This document shows, piece by piece, positions 8,593-18,098 of a stretch of 64,000 nucleotides of DNA. The stretch is from UBA3210 sp963653535 (GTDB taxonomy: Bacteria; Bacillota_I; Bacilli_A; RFN20; CAG-449), in NCBI GenBank assembly GCA_963653535.1, contig CAVJWU010000003.1, positions 28,191 to 92,190 of the forward strand, given 5' to 3'. The first letter of the stretch is position 1; each line of letters starts with the position of its first letter. The translations under genes were made by a program, and so were the position numbers. A model generated the notes under the pieces. It was not told the DNA's origin, ran no database searches, and saw only the letters and a program-made list of their open reading frames with translations.

Positions 8593-9559
8593 GAGTTACT
8601 TCTTCCTTATCTTTAACAAAATCAATGATATAAGTAGGTCTATTTCTTGTATTAATTAAAATATTATGTAAATAAATAGAAATAACGCCAATAAAATCAA
8701 CGATAATGCCTACTCCAAAGCTAATAAAACTTAATACGAATAATAAAGTAAAGACTTCATGAGCTCCAACTACATGAATTGATGGATAAGATAAGATATA
8801 GAAAACTAAAAATGTAATCGTTAATAATGTTGATAATAAAGTAATTACTCCTCCAATCATCGCGACTAAATATAATGGTCGAGAAGTAATATTAGCCATA
8901 TTATCAAAAGCATAAAGAACCATTTTCTTTAAGTTATATTTACTTTGACCAGCTTTTCTTTCTTGTCTAGTAAAATCGATGTAAGTTGTTTTATAACCAA
9001 TAAGAGGTACTTCACTTAAGATACATCTATCTTTTTCAGATAGGTTAACGATATGATCAACTACTTTACGAGATAATCCTCTAAAACAATTGACATTTTC
9101 AGGAATAACTTTCTTTCCTTCTAATTTATTAATAATACGATAGAATAAGCCAGCAGTATCTCTTTTAAAAGCTGAATCTGAACTACGATCAACTCTATGT
9201 GGGTTAACTACATCATAACCTTCGTCAAACTTTTGAGCGATTTCAGGAATTAATTCAACAGGATCTTGTAAATCAGAATCCATCATAATACAATAATCGC
9301 CTTTAGAAATTTTTAATCCCGCCGAAAATGCCGCGTTTTGACCATAATTTCTACTTAATGAACAAATTATTACATCATTTCTATTTTTATTTAATTCTTC
9401 CATTACTTTTAATGTATTATCTTTAGATCCATCATTAACTAAGATAAATTCTAATTTATAATTCTTTAAAGTAGGAATAACTTTATCCACTGCTTCAAAA
9501 TATAATGGTAATGATTCTTCTTCATTATAACAAGCAATAATAACTGATATAGTTTTCAT
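8585..9559 (-). CDS. Polyprenyl-phosphate glycosyltransferase (GT2, GtrB/DPM1-like)
   Basis: 324 residues from the ATG at 9559, which has GAGGA 5 bases upstream. An in-frame ATG at 9634 falls in the promoter and is rejected. The GT-A domain opens with SVIIACYNEEESLPLYF, has the donor motif FILVNDGSKDNT and the metal site MDSDLQDP, then the acceptor loop RKAGQSKYNLKKM. Two C-terminal membrane helices lie at roughly residues 230-256 and 268-292. This is the architecture of enzymes that move glucose or mannose from a nucleotide sugar to undecaprenyl phosphate. It is the first gene of a two-gene operon with a GT-C transferase. Confidence 0.85.
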   Translation of the reverse strand: MKTISVIIACYNEEESLPLYFEAVDKVIPTLKNYKLEFILVNDGSKDNTLKVMEELNKNRNDVIICSLSRNYGQNAAFSAGLKISKGDYCIMMDSDLQDPVELIPEIAQKFDEGYDVVNPHRVDRSSDSAFKRDTAGLFYRIINKLEGKKVIPENVNCFRGLSRKVVDHIVNLSEKDRCILSEVPLIGYKTTYIDFTRQERKAGQSKYNLKKMVLYAFDNMANITSRPLYLVAMIGGVITLLSTLLTITFLVFYILSYPSIHVVGAHEVFTLLFVLSFISFGVGIIVDFIGVISIYLHNILINTRNRPTYIIDFVKDKEEVTHE

Positions 9560-9605
9560 ATGCGTCCTCACAATATTTAAATAATTAAATATTTTCTTTT
9601 TTTTT

Positions 9606-9634
9606 ATAATAACACTTGTAAAAAAAACACTCAA
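9606..9634 (-). promoter_or_regulatory. Promoter of the glycosyltransferase operon
   Basis: Minus strand TTGAGT, 17-base spacer, TATTAT. The expected start of transcription (about 9599) lies downstream of the longer in-frame ATG at 9634, which supports translation from 9559. Confidence 0.65.
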
Positions 9635-9671
9635 CTTTAATTAATAAAAATAGTTAAAGTAAAAATTAGCC

Positions 9672-9698
9672 AAAGAAAAAGAATAGTTTCCTATTCTT
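9672..9698 (-). terminator. Terminator overlapping the lepA stop codon
   Basis: Minus strand AAGAATAG-GAAA-CTATTCTT is a perfect 8-bp hairpin with a tetraloop, then TTTCTTT. The lepA TAG is inside the left arm. Confidence 0.8.
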
Positions 9699-11505
9699 CA
9701 TCTTCATCAACTGAAAGTATAGCCATAAAAGCTTCTTGAGGAACTTCAACAGAACCAATCGCTTTCATTCTCTTTTTACCTTCTTTTTGTTTTTCTAATA
9801 ATTTCTTCTTACGGGAGATATCGCCGCCATAACATTTTGCAAGAACATCTTTTCTCACCGCTTTAATGTCGCTACGAGCGATAACTTTACCGCCGATTGC
9901 CGCTTGAATTGGAACTTCAAATTGTTGTCTAGGAATAACATCTTTTAATTTCTTAACAATGATATTACCACGTGAATAAGCAAAATCTTTATAGACAATC
10001 GAACTTAACGCATCAATTGGATCACCATTTAATAAAATATCCATTTTGACTAATTTACTTGCTTGATAACCAATTAATTGATAATCAAAAGAAGCATAAC
10101 CTCTCGTATAAGATTTTAATTTATCAAAGAAATTGTAAATTATTTCTGATAATGGCAAGTTATAAGTTAATTGCATTCTTGTCGCATCTAAATAATCTAA
10201 AGAAACATAGACTCCTCTTTTTTCTTGGCATAATTTCATAATTGCACCAACATATTCATTTGGAGTCATAATTTTAGCTTCTACATAAGGTTCTTGAATT
10301 TCTTTTATTTTAGTTATTTCCGGCATTAAAGAAGGGTTATCAAGTTCGACCATCGTTCCATCATTTAAATAAATATGATAAATAACACTTGGAGCAGTTA
10401 AAATTAAATCGATATTATATTCTCTTTCAAGTCTTTCTTGAATAACATCCATATGAAGTAAGCCTAAGAAACCACATCTAAAACCAAAACCTAATGCTTG
10501 AGAAGTTTCTGGTTCAAAAACTAATGAAGCATCATTTAAACATAACTTTTCTAAAGCTTCTTTTAAGTCTTGATATTTCTTTGAATCACATGGATAAAGT
10601 CCGCAGTAGACCATTGGTGATAATTTTTTATATCCTGGTAAAGCTTCTTTAGCTGGATTATTTTTTAAAGTAATAGTATCACCAGAACGAACTTCAGTAA
10701 TATCTTTAATTTGAGCGGCAATCCAACCTACTTCACCAGCGACTAATTCATTAACTTTAATTTCTTTTGGATTTCTAAAGCCTAATTCAGTAACTTGGTA
10801 AGATAAGGAATTGCTCATTAAAAGAATTTCATCTCCTACTTTAACTTTTCCTTCTTTAATTCTTACTTGAGCGACTACTCCACGATATGAATCATAAAAT
10901 GAATCAAAGATTAATGCTTTTAATGGAGCTGATCTATCTCCAGTTGGCGCAGGAATTTTTAAAACAATTTCTTCTAAAATTTGTTCGACATTTAAACCAG
11001 TTTTCGCTGAAACTGGAACTGCTTCATCACAAGGTAAACCAATTGTATCTTCGATTTCTTTTTTCGTTCTTGTAACATCTGCGCTTGGTAAATCAACCTT
11101 ATTAATGACAGGAATAATTTCTAAGTCATTATCAATAGCAAGATAAACATTCGCAAGCGTTTGAGCTTCAACTCCTTGAGTTGCATCAACTACTAAAAGC
11201 GCCCCTTCACAAGCAGCGAGAGATCTACTTACTTCATAAGTAAAGTCGACGTGACCCGGAGTATCGATTAAATTAAAAAGATAATCCTCGCCATTTTTCG
11301 CGTGATATTTTAAATTAACCGCATTTAATTTAATTGTAATTCCTCTTTCTCTTTCTAGTTCCATAGAGTCAAGTAATTGGTCTTTCATTTCTCTTTTTGA
11401 GACCGTATCAGTAAGTTCGAGAATGCGGTCTGCAAGAGTTGATTTACCATGATCAATATGGGCTATAATCGAGAAGTTTCTAATATGTGAGTTATCAAAT
11501 TCCAT
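9691..11505 (-). CDS. lepA: Elongation factor 4 (LepA)
   Basis: 604 residues, the normal length. GTPase motifs are intact: AHIDHGKST (G1), RGITIK (G2), DTPGHVDF (G3), NKVDLP (G4) and SAKTG (G5). The EF-G-like domains and the LepA-specific C-terminal domain ([34 protein letters not shown]) follow. LepA is a ribosome-associated GTPase that back-translocates or remodels ribosomes. The ATG has AAGGTG at a spacing of 8. It is 51 bases downstream of a helicase gene and may share its transcript. Confidence 0.97.
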   Translation of the reverse strand: MEFDNSHIRNFSIIAHIDHGKSTLADRILELTDTVSKREMKDQLLDSMELERERGITIKLNAVNLKYHAKNGEDYLFNLIDTPGHVDFTYEVSRSLAACEGALLVVDATQGVEAQTLANVYLAIDNDLEIIPVINKVDLPSADVTRTKKEIEDTIGLPCDEAVPVSAKTGLNVEQILEEIVLKIPAPTGDRSAPLKALIFDSFYDSYRGVVAQVRIKEGKVKVGDEILLMSNSLSYQVTELGFRNPKEIKVNELVAGEVGWIAAQIKDITEVRSGDTITLKNNPAKEALPGYKKLSPMVYCGLYPCDSKKYQDLKEALEKLCLNDASLVFEPETSQALGFGFRCGFLGLLHMDVIQERLEREYNIDLILTAPSVIYHIYLNDGTMVELDNPSLMPEITKIKEIQEPYVEAKIMTPNEYVGAIMKLCQEKRGVYVSLDYLDATRMQLTYNLPLSEIIYNFFDKLKSYTRGYASFDYQLIGYQASKLVKMDILLNGDPIDALSSIVYKDFAYSRGNIIVKKLKDVIPRQQFEVPIQAAIGGKVIARSDIKAVRKDVLAKCYGGDISRKKKLLEKQKEGKKRMKAIGSVEVPQEAFMAILSVDEDEE

Positions 11506-11556
11506 ATATTTTTCACCTTCTATAAGACTATATCTTAATTTAGATATATTTGCTAT

Positions 11557-13911
11557 TTATTTTTGATGTTTTTTCCAAAATTCTTCTAAGTAATAATCAA
11601 TCTCAGTATTTGATTTTACAAAGTAAGAATTCTTAAATTGTTTTTTAAATAAGTCTTGATATCGATTAGTTTTATATCTTTCATCAATAAATAGAAGTGC
11701 ACCAACATCATTCTCACTTCTAATAACTCTTCCGCCGGCTTGAATTACTTTACTTATTCCAGGATTAGAATAAGCATAATCATAACCATTTTGTTCGTTA
11801 TTACCATAATAATCCTTAATTAAATCAAGTTCATAAGAAATAGTAGGTAAGCCAACTCCAACGATAATCGCGCCAATTAATTTATCATTTTCTAAATCAA
11901 TTCCTTCAGAAAAAGCTCCTCCAAGTACGGCAAAGCCTAAAGTAGTAAAATTTGGTGAAGAAGAAAAGTTCTTTAAAAATGATTCTTTATCTTTTTCTAA
12001 CATATCTTTAACTTGTTTAATATAAGAGATATTTTTATCTTCTTTCATTCTTTTAAATACTTCTTCTAAATAAGCATAAGAAGGAAAAAAGACTAAATAA
12101 TTACCAACTTTTTTAGAAATAAAATGATAAATTGTATCCGCGATTTGGGTGTAAGAATAAACTCTATCTTTATATTTTGTTGAAATATCATCGCGAATCA
12201 AAGTAATTAAATTTTCTTTAGGAAATGGAGACGGTAACTTCATTAAAGGAGTTTTGTTATCTCCACCTAAACAATTAACGTAATATTCTATCGGCGTTAA
12301 AGTGGCCGAAAAGAAAATACTTGATTTTAATTTCTTCAAGGTATCTTTAATTAAATTAGAAGCATCTAAACATTTAATATGAATAAATAAATCATTATCT
12401 TTTTTCTCATAATAACAAGCAAATTCTTTACTTATATAATCAGATAATTTAATAAACCTATTTATTTCACGAAATAAATCCTTAATTTTAGTCGTTATTA
12501 AATTAGGATAAGTCGATGCAAAAACAATTTCTTCTCGATAAAGAGAAGTAAGTAAATCGTATAAAGTTCCTTCAAAATCACTTTCTTCTTTATAAAAATC
12601 ATTGATTGAATCATATTTTTCTTGTAGAAATCTAATTAACTTACGAAAATATTTTTTAAAACGTAAAGCTTTGGTCTTTTTTATATCTTCGTAAACAATT
12701 TTAAAATCATTCATGGCTAATGAAGAAGAATACATATTTCTAGAACGACTAATTAAGTTATGTGTTTCATCAATTAATGCGACGTAATTAGTTTTTTCTG
12801 TTTCAAAATAACGTTTAAAATAGACGATTGGATCAAATAAATAATTATAATCACAAATGATTGCATCACAATATAAAGAAATGTCTAATTGATATTCAAA
12901 AGGACATATTTCATATTTCGCGGCATATTCAAAGATTTTATTTTCATCGATAATATTTTCATGTAGAAAAATATCTTCAATTGCTTTTCTTATTTTATCG
13001 TAATAACCGATACAAAATGGACATTCATCCGGATTACAAGATATACAAGAATTAACGCACATCTTTTCTTTCGCAGTTATTTTTATTCCTTTGATGTTAA
13101 GTCCATCTTCATTAAGTTTTGTTAATGCATTAAGCGCGACACTTTTCGCGATATTTTTCGCGCTTAAATAAAAGATTTTCTCAGTATTCGCGGTAGAAAA
13201 TGTCTTTACTGAAGGAAAGATAGTTGACATTGTTTTACCAATCCCAGTCGGAGCTTCAATAAAAATAGTTTGTTTATTTATAATTGTTGCATATACTGCT
13301 TTTGCAAGATCTTTTTGCCCGACACGATAATTCGAATAAGGAAATTTAATATTTGCAGCATTAGAAATAAATTCTTTTCGATGTGTATCAATTGAAGTAT
13401 AAAAATATAAATATTCTTTTAATATATTAAGATAATAATCTTCTAATTCTTTAAATGAATAAGAAAAATTATAGATTAGTTTATTATCAAATTCTAAATC
13501 GTTATCTTCATTTTGACTAATGTAAGTTAAGCGTACACCGACTCTAGCTAAATTATTCATATATGCGTACATATATGCATAACACATCGCTTGACCTAAA
13601 TGCCATTCTTTTTGTTCTTCATAATATTTATCTAAATCTTGAACAGTCGTTTTTATTTCATCAATTATTGGAGTAGAAGAAAGAATAATACCATCCGCTC
13701 GACCGATAATTTCAAAATCAAATTCACCGAGAGAAGTTTTAACTTCTAACGGAACTTCTTTTAAATAATTATTTTCTTGAATCTTTTGATAACGTAAATG
13801 AATACGAGACCCTTCAGCCATCGTTTCATTATTATAGATGCGATCATCAATATTTCCTTTACGAAGTAAAAAGTCAACTAAACCATGAACAGATAGTTTA
13901 ATAGTAGACAT
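11557..13911 (-). CDS. XPD/DinG-family helicase with an N-terminal RecB-like nuclease domain
   Basis: 784 residues. Residues ~55-125 show a PD-(D/E)xK nuclease signature: FEIIGRADG, then IIDEIKTT and HLGQAMCYAY (the conserved Q-x3-Y). From ~200 the helicase begins: Walker A PTGIGKT (221-227), a cysteine cluster (285, 289, 292, 297, 300, 336) typical of the Fe-S domain, ICDYNYLFDP, and the Walker B box DETH (381-384). C-terminal motifs include FFSATLTP and an EGIDLENDKLIG block, ending in QAGGRVIRSE. This COG1199 type unwinds DNA 5' to 3'; the fused nuclease suggests repair-end processing. It starts 2 bases after the DUF697-like gene. Confidence 0.85.
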   Translation of the reverse strand: MSTIKLSVHGLVDFLLRKGNIDDRIYNNETMAEGSRIHLRYQKIQENNYLKEVPLEVKTSLGEFDFEIIGRADGIILSSTPIIDEIKTTVQDLDKYYEEQKEWHLGQAMCYAYMYAYMNNLARVGVRLTYISQNEDNDLEFDNKLIYNFSYSFKELEDYYLNILKEYLYFYTSIDTHRKEFISNAANIKFPYSNYRVGQKDLAKAVYATIINKQTIFIEAPTGIGKTMSTIFPSVKTFSTANTEKIFYLSAKNIAKSVALNALTKLNEDGLNIKGIKITAKEKMCVNSCISCNPDECPFCIGYYDKIRKAIEDIFLHENIIDENKIFEYAAKYEICPFEYQLDISLYCDAIICDYNYLFDPIVYFKRYFETEKTNYVALIDETHNLISRSRNMYSSSLAMNDFKIVYEDIKKTKALRFKKYFRKLIRFLQEKYDSINDFYKEESDFEGTLYDLLTSLYREEIVFASTYPNLITTKIKDLFREINRFIKLSDYISKEFACYYEKKDNDLFIHIKCLDASNLIKDTLKKLKSSIFFSATLTPIEYYVNCLGGDNKTPLMKLPSPFPKENLITLIRDDISTKYKDRVYSYTQIADTIYHFISKKVGNYLVFFPSYAYLEEVFKRMKEDKNISYIKQVKDMLEKDKESFLKNFSSSPNFTTLGFAVLGGAFSEGIDLENDKLIGAIIVGVGLPTISYELDLIKDYYGNNEQNGYDYAYSNPGISKVIQAGGRVIRSENDVGALLFIDERYKTNRYQDLFKKQFKNSYFVKSNTEIDYYLEEFWKKHQK

Positions 13912-13913
13912 AA

Positions 13914-15059
13914 TTATTTAGCCTTTTTTACAACATTGATATCTCTTTTTGCTTCAATTACAATGTTATCAATATTTTCATTTGCTTCTTTTAATGCCGA
14001 AGAAACAATTTCCACTTCGACTTCATCTGGGTTTTTAATCATTCTTTGAATGTTAAATTCTTCATATAAATATTTACGAGTAATAATACCGATTCTTAAT
14101 GTTAATAATGCGTTACTCGCCCCTTGCGTAATTGACTTTGTTAAGGTAGATAAACCAGGGATTGCATTTAATGCTCCTTTAGCTAATTTATCGATTCCAT
14201 CAATTAAAATATCTTGTAAATTTAAGTTTTGTACCGCATAAGCAAACATGGCATTTCTAAAAACTTTAATGATCAATTTTGATAAACGTAAATAAGTTGG
14301 ATGATAACCACATTTAACACATATTTGCATAATCATTCTTATGTTTAATAAAGCTACGCTGATGGCATCAAATTTAGAATTTTGACTTAATGCAGTAGTT
14401 AACATGACCTTAGTCGAAGTGGAATTAACAATCTTCATAATGTCATTTTTAATTTCTGTGTCATAAACATTTTTTAAGGTATTATTCAATTCTTTTTTAT
14501 TAGAATAGAAAGTTCTAATAAGGTTTTTATTATCTTCAGAAACGTTATCATTTTCTAAGATATTTTTGGCCACTTTTTGTAATTTTTTAAAATTGATTTT
14601 CGAAATATTTCTTGCATCTTCTTCACTTACAACATCTAAAGTAAACATTGGAGTAGCTAGTGCCATGATAATCGGTCTAATAACAAAAATGAATAATAAA
14701 GCGATTAAAACACCAGTGACACTTCCTGCTACAATATTTCCTAAAGTGATATCAGAAAAAAATCCTTTTACAAAAGTAAAAATGTTAATTAAACCGGAGA
14801 TTACTAAAATAGTGATGATAGTTACACAAGCAATCGCTACTGCTTTAACAAATTTATGCGAAGATTTCTTAATTATTTTTTCTTCTTTTGTCGTAATATC
14901 ATTATAGAGAAATCTTTGATTTTCTTTTTCTTCTTTTTTTAATTTTTTCGCTTCACGTTTTTTAGTAAATATATTTGTTAAAAAGAACTTTTCATTAGAT
15001 TGTTTAATATCTAATTCTTTATTTTCTTCGACTTTTGTTGGTAAATTTTCTTTCCCCAT
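13914..15059 (-). CDS. DUF697-like (YcjF-type) membrane protein
   Basis: 381 residues from the ATG at 15059 (AGGTG ribosome site 6 bases away; the GTG at 15068 belongs to that site). The N-terminal ~65 residues are highly charged. Two membrane helices follow (about 66-90 and 105-131). The C-terminal ~170 residues contain the DUF697-like helical segment (NAIPGLSTLTKSITQGASNALLTLRIG, here split over residues ~285-312) found in YcjF/UPF0283-type proteins and fused to GTPases in others. Function is unsettled; stress or envelope roles have been proposed for relatives. It is the first gene of a cluster with the nuclease-helicase and lepA. Confidence 0.7.
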   Translation of the reverse strand: MGKENLPTKVEENKELDIKQSNEKFFLTNIFTKKREAKKLKKEEKENQRFLYNDITTKEEKIIKKSSHKFVKAVAIACVTIITILVISGLINIFTFVKGFFSDITLGNIVAGSVTGVLIALLFIFVIRPIIMALATPMFTLDVVSEEDARNISKINFKKLQKVAKNILENDNVSEDNKNLIRTFYSNKKELNNTLKNVYDTEIKNDIMKIVNSTSTKVMLTTALSQNSKFDAISVALLNIRMIMQICVKCGYHPTYLRLSKLIIKVFRNAMFAYAVQNLNLQDILIDGIDKLAKGALNAIPGLSTLTKSITQGASNALLTLRIGIITRKYLYEEFNIQRMIKNPDEVEVEIVSSALKEANENIDNIVIEAKRDINVVKKAK

Positions 15060-15081
15060 TAGTCTCACCTCTTGTTATTAT

Positions 15082-15111
15082 TTTATAATATTTTATCTTA
15101 TTATTCTACAA
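15082..15111 (-). promoter_or_regulatory. Possible promoter of the DUF697-like / helicase / lepA cluster
   Basis: Minus strand TTGTAG, 18-base spacer, TATAAA, ending 22 bases before the ATG at 15059. A reasonable but not strong match in very A+T-rich DNA. Confidence 0.4.
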
Positions 15112-15112
15112 A

Positions 15113-15143
15113 TTAAAAAGACTATAAGTTTTACCTTATAGCC
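15113..15143 (-). terminator. Terminator of the 18.6-15.1 kb operon
   Basis: Minus strand GGCTATAAG and CTTATAGTC form a 9-bp stem (one G-U) around GTAAAA, then TTTTTAATTT. Confidence 0.85.
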
Positions 15144-15149
15144 TAAAAT

Positions 15150-16268
15150 TTATTTAATTGATTGAATGATGCTTAAGAAATAAAGAACTAAGCCTAAATC
15201 TAAGCCATAGATAAATAATGCGATGCATCTAATAAAATTAATCGTATTTTTATTCTTTTCTAATCTTTTAACTAAAGCTTTTCTTGTTGGTAAAGAAATG
15301 ATCATTAAAATAGAAAGAACTAAAATTAAGATGACAAAGAAATAGCCATTGAAGTTCTTAAAGGCATAATTAATATTTACATCTTTAAAGAAAAGTTCAT
15401 TACCAACTGTTTTTATTAAGCAAATAACAAATGAAGCAACAGATAAAATAAATCCGATGATAAATGCAGGGAAAACCATTGCTTTAGATTTCTTTAAATC
15501 TTTGGTAATTTTAGGATTTAATTCATATTCAACATCGATAATTGCATTCGCACAGTTGACGAGTTGATCATGAGTACCGATATGAATATACGCAATTGGT
15601 AAAAGAATTACCTTAACTCTAGTTTGTTCAATACGTGACCATTTTTCTTTTTCTTTGCATAATTTCTTATATGATTTTGTATTTTCTAAAGCTTTTTGTA
15701 CTCTCTTATCGATATCACTTTGACCTAATACTGCATTAGTATCAAGAGAATAAGTTTCTCCTTCGCCGACTGAACAATCAAGAACAACTGGAGATTTATA
15801 GCCGTTCATTTCAATTTTTAAAACATCATCACCGCTCGAAGTTTTAGCTTCAACTTTATAATCATTTAATAAAGTTTCATTAACCTTAATATTTTCTTTG
15901 TCTAAGCAAGATAAAGGATTAATGTTATTAAAACGAGAATTCTTGTCATCTTGATATGCGTAGAAAGTTGTTGTAAAACGAACGAATTCTTGATGGTCTT
16001 CAGCTTTATTATCTGTCTCATTAATTTCTTTCCAAGATAATTTTGCAATTGATTCAACAACATATAAAGGAAGATATTTTACATCGACTTGAACTTCGTC
16101 TTTTTTTAAATTTTTGACGAAATTTAAATAATCTTCATCAACATCTAATCCTTTTGATTTAATATTTTCAAAAATTTTAACAATGACATCTGATCTAGAA
16201 CATGTGCTTTGAGCGAATTCAACTTCATCAACACGTCCTAAACGAGCGATTAATTCATTTACATTCAT
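15150..16268 (-). CDS. Membrane protein of unknown function
   Basis: 372 residues. A soluble N-terminal part of ~255 residues is followed by three hydrophobic helices (about 263-285, 307-326 and 345-366) with short charged loops. The soluble part has no motif I recognise; it contains scattered cysteines (FAQSTCSRSD, NPLSCLDKE, VVLDCSVGEGE) without a CxxC pattern. It is the last of five genes in an operon with two HAD phosphatases and a cyclophilin and is followed by a strong terminator. Real gene by position and ribosome site; function not assigned. Confidence 0.65.
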   Translation of the reverse strand: MNVNELIARLGRVDEVEFAQSTCSRSDVIVKIFENIKSKGLDVDEDYLNFVKNLKKDEVQVDVKYLPLYVVESIAKLSWKEINETDNKAEDHQEFVRFTTTFYAYQDDKNSRFNNINPLSCLDKENIKVNETLLNDYKVEAKTSSGDDVLKIEMNGYKSPVVLDCSVGEGETYSLDTNAVLGQSDIDKRVQKALENTKSYKKLCKEKEKWSRIEQTRVKVILLPIAYIHIGTHDQLVNCANAIIDVEYELNPKITKDLKKSKAMVFPAFIIGFILSVASFVICLIKTVGNELFFKDVNINYAFKNFNGYFFVILILVLSILMIISLPTRKALVKRLEKNKNTINFIRCIALFIYGLDLGLVLYFLSIIQSIK

Positions 16269-16272
16269 ATTA

Positions 16273-16782
16273 TTAATTCTCCTTTAATTTATTAACTTCG
16301 AAAATTGGTTCATCTTCGACAATAACTTTTTCAATAACGACTTTTTCATATGGTCGATCATAAGGAGTAGTTCTAACTTTAGCAATTTTATCAACTACTT
16401 CAATTCCACTTACTACTTCACCAAATGCGGCATAATTTCCATCTAAGAATTCACCATCTTTATGCATGATGAAGAATTGTGAACCAGCTGAATCAAAATC
16501 ATTCGCACGAGCCATTGAAATAACACCTCTTTTATGAGATATATTATTTTCGACATTATTTGCCTTGAATTCACCTTTAATCGAATATCCTGGTCCGCCG
16601 GTACCATTACCGATAGGACAACCACCTTGAATCATAAAACCTTTAATTACGCGGTGAAATGTAAGTCCGTCATAAAATCCTTTTCTAGCGAGTTCAACAA
16701 AGTTCGCACAAGTATTCTTCGCGACTTCATAATTTAATTTAATTTCGATATCACCAAAATCTTTTACCTTTATTGTTACCAT
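16273..16782 (-). CDS. Peptidyl-prolyl cis-trans isomerase, cyclophilin type
   Basis: 169 residues, a minimal cyclophilin domain without signal peptide, so cytoplasmic. Visible family motifs are FHRVIKGFMIQGGCP (catalytic Arg and the FMIQGG strand), GGPGYSIKGEF, ISMARANDFDSAGSQFFIM and LDGNYAAFGEVVSGIEVVDKI. The human-type tryptophan that binds cyclosporin is not present in this short bacterial form. It catalyses proline isomerisation during protein folding. It lies within an operon, 4 bases ahead of the membrane protein gene. Confidence 0.93.
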   Translation of the reverse strand: MVTIKVKDFGDIEIKLNYEVAKNTCANFVELARKGFYDGLTFHRVIKGFMIQGGCPIGNGTGGPGYSIKGEFKANNVENNISHKRGVISMARANDFDSAGSQFFIMHKDGEFLDGNYAAFGEVVSGIEVVDKIAKVRTTPYDRPYEKVVIEKVIVEDEPIFEVNKLKEN

Positions 16783-16795
16783 AAATTTAACCTCT

Positions 16796-17464
16796 TTAAC
16801 ATTTTACACCACTATTACATTCTTTTATATAAGAAATTACATCTTTTAATGATTTCATAATTAACGCATCTGATTTTAAGATGCTTTCATCAGGAAGAAC
16901 TTCATCAGGAATCATTATTGTTTTTAGTCCTGCGTTTAATCCAGCATGAACACCATTTAACGAATCTTCAACTACAATAACTTCATCTTTTTTTAAAGAA
17001 GAAATTTCTAATCCTTTTAAATAGATATCTGGAGAAGGTTTACCATTTTTAATTTGATCACCAGTAATAATTTCATCCATTCCTTTTAAGAATGGGTCAA
17101 TAGATAAATAAGCATCGACTTTTTCTTTAGTAGAAGAAGTACAAATTATCATTTTAATATTGTTTTTCTTACAATATTTATAGATTGCTTTTACATATGG
17201 TTTATATTGAACACCATGTTTTTTAAAATAATCTAAGATATAAAGAAAACGATATTGACCTAATAATTCAGTTGGAAAATCTTTTCCATATAATCCTTCA
17301 TAATAAATGATTGAATTTTCTTTTGACATACCTAACGATTTTATAACATCTTCTTTTTTTACGTTATAACCGAGTTTTTTACCTTCTTTTCTTTTAGAAA
17401 TATAAGTAAATCTTTCATCATCTAGTAAAGTACCATCTAAATCGAATAAGATTCCTTTAATCAT
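16796..17464 (-). CDS. HAD phosphatase, beta-phosphoglucomutase-like
   Basis: 222 residues. HAD motif I is FDLDGTLLDD (nucleophile and acid/base Asp both present), motif II is MIICTSST, motif III lysine lies in KNGKPSPDIYLK and motif IV is VVEDSLNGVHAGLNAG. The KPSPD segment and the helical cap between motifs I and II place it with the beta-phosphoglucomutase / phosphatase-like group. The substrate is a small phosphorylated metabolite that cannot be named. It overlaps the upstream HAD gene by ATGA, so the two are translationally coupled. Confidence 0.85.
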   Translation of the reverse strand: MIKGILFDLDGTLLDDERFTYISKRKEGKKLGYNVKKEDVIKSLGMSKENSIIYYEGLYGKDFPTELLGQYRFLYILDYFKKHGVQYKPYVKAIYKYCKKNNIKMIICTSSTKEKVDAYLSIDPFLKGMDEIITGDQIKNGKPSPDIYLKGLEISSLKKDEVIVVEDSLNGVHAGLNAGLKTIMIPDEVLPDESILKSDALIMKSLKDVISYIKECNSGVKC

Positions 17465-18096
17465 AAATATTCTTTTATCTCTCTAATATCACTAATTAAA
17501 GGTACTCCAGCACTTGAAAGTCTTTCTTTATCTTGATGACCATAAGTTACTAAAACACATTTACCACCAAGAGAAGAAGAAACTTCATAATCATGAAGAG
17601 AATCACCAATAAATAATGTTTCTTCTAAATTTAATTTTGATTCTTCAAAATATCTTTTTGCAATTTCTAATTTTGATTTTGCGTGTACATTACTAATCCC
17701 TAAAATCGTACTAAAATACGGAGTCAATTTAAAATTATGTACTTGATTCATTAAATTATTCTTTTCGCTCGCGGATAACAAAATCACATTATATCCTTTA
17801 TCATTTAATTCTTTTAAGGTTTCTTTAATATAAGGATATAAGTTGCATTTATATGAACGAGGTTGATATATTTCAATAAAATATGCACATAGATCTTCAA
17901 AAGAATCTTTCGAAAAATCTAGTCCAGCATTTAAATAATATTGAATAATTGGAAAAGTAAAAATTTTCTTATAAGAGTCAACATCAAAAGTAGGCTTAGA
18001 TTGTCTTTTTAACATTTGATTAAGAATATCTAAGCATAAATCAACATCATCAAGAATAGTTCCGTTAAAATCAAAAACTATATTTTTAATCGCCAT
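17461..18096 (-). CDS. HAD-family hydrolase, phosphoglycolate-phosphatase-like
   Basis: 211 residues. Motif I reads FDFNGTILDD: the nucleophile Asp is present but the +2 acid/base position is Asn instead of Asp. Motif II is VILLSASE, the lysine is in HAKSKLEIAKRYF, and motif IV is FIGDSLHDYEVSSSLGG, followed by the usual VLVTYGHQ strand. The substitution could slow or alter the phosphatase activity, though FDFNGT is seen in some relatives. This is the only complete gene in the window whose stop is TGA, and that stop overlaps the next start (ATGA). Confidence 0.8.
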   Translation of the reverse strand: MAIKNIVFDFNGTILDDVDLCLDILNQMLKRQSKPTFDVDSYKKIFTFPIIQYYLNAGLDFSKDSFEDLCAYFIEIYQPRSYKCNLYPYIKETLKELNDKGYNVILLSASEKNNLMNQVHNFKLTPYFSTILGISNVHAKSKLEIAKRYFEESKLNLEETLFIGDSLHDYEVSSSLGGKCVLVTYGHQDKERLSSAGVPLISDIREIKEYL

Positions 18097-18098
18097 GA

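Noticed and set aside
9560..9634. N-terminal extension of the GT2 enzyme
   Set aside because: It overlaps a good promoter and precedes the ribosome site GAGGA; the GT-A fold starts right after the ATG at 9559.
17461..17463. Genetic code 4 (TGA as tryptophan)
   Set aside because: All tryptophans seen are TGG, no gene contains in-frame TGA, and TGA ends a HAD gene at the expected length.
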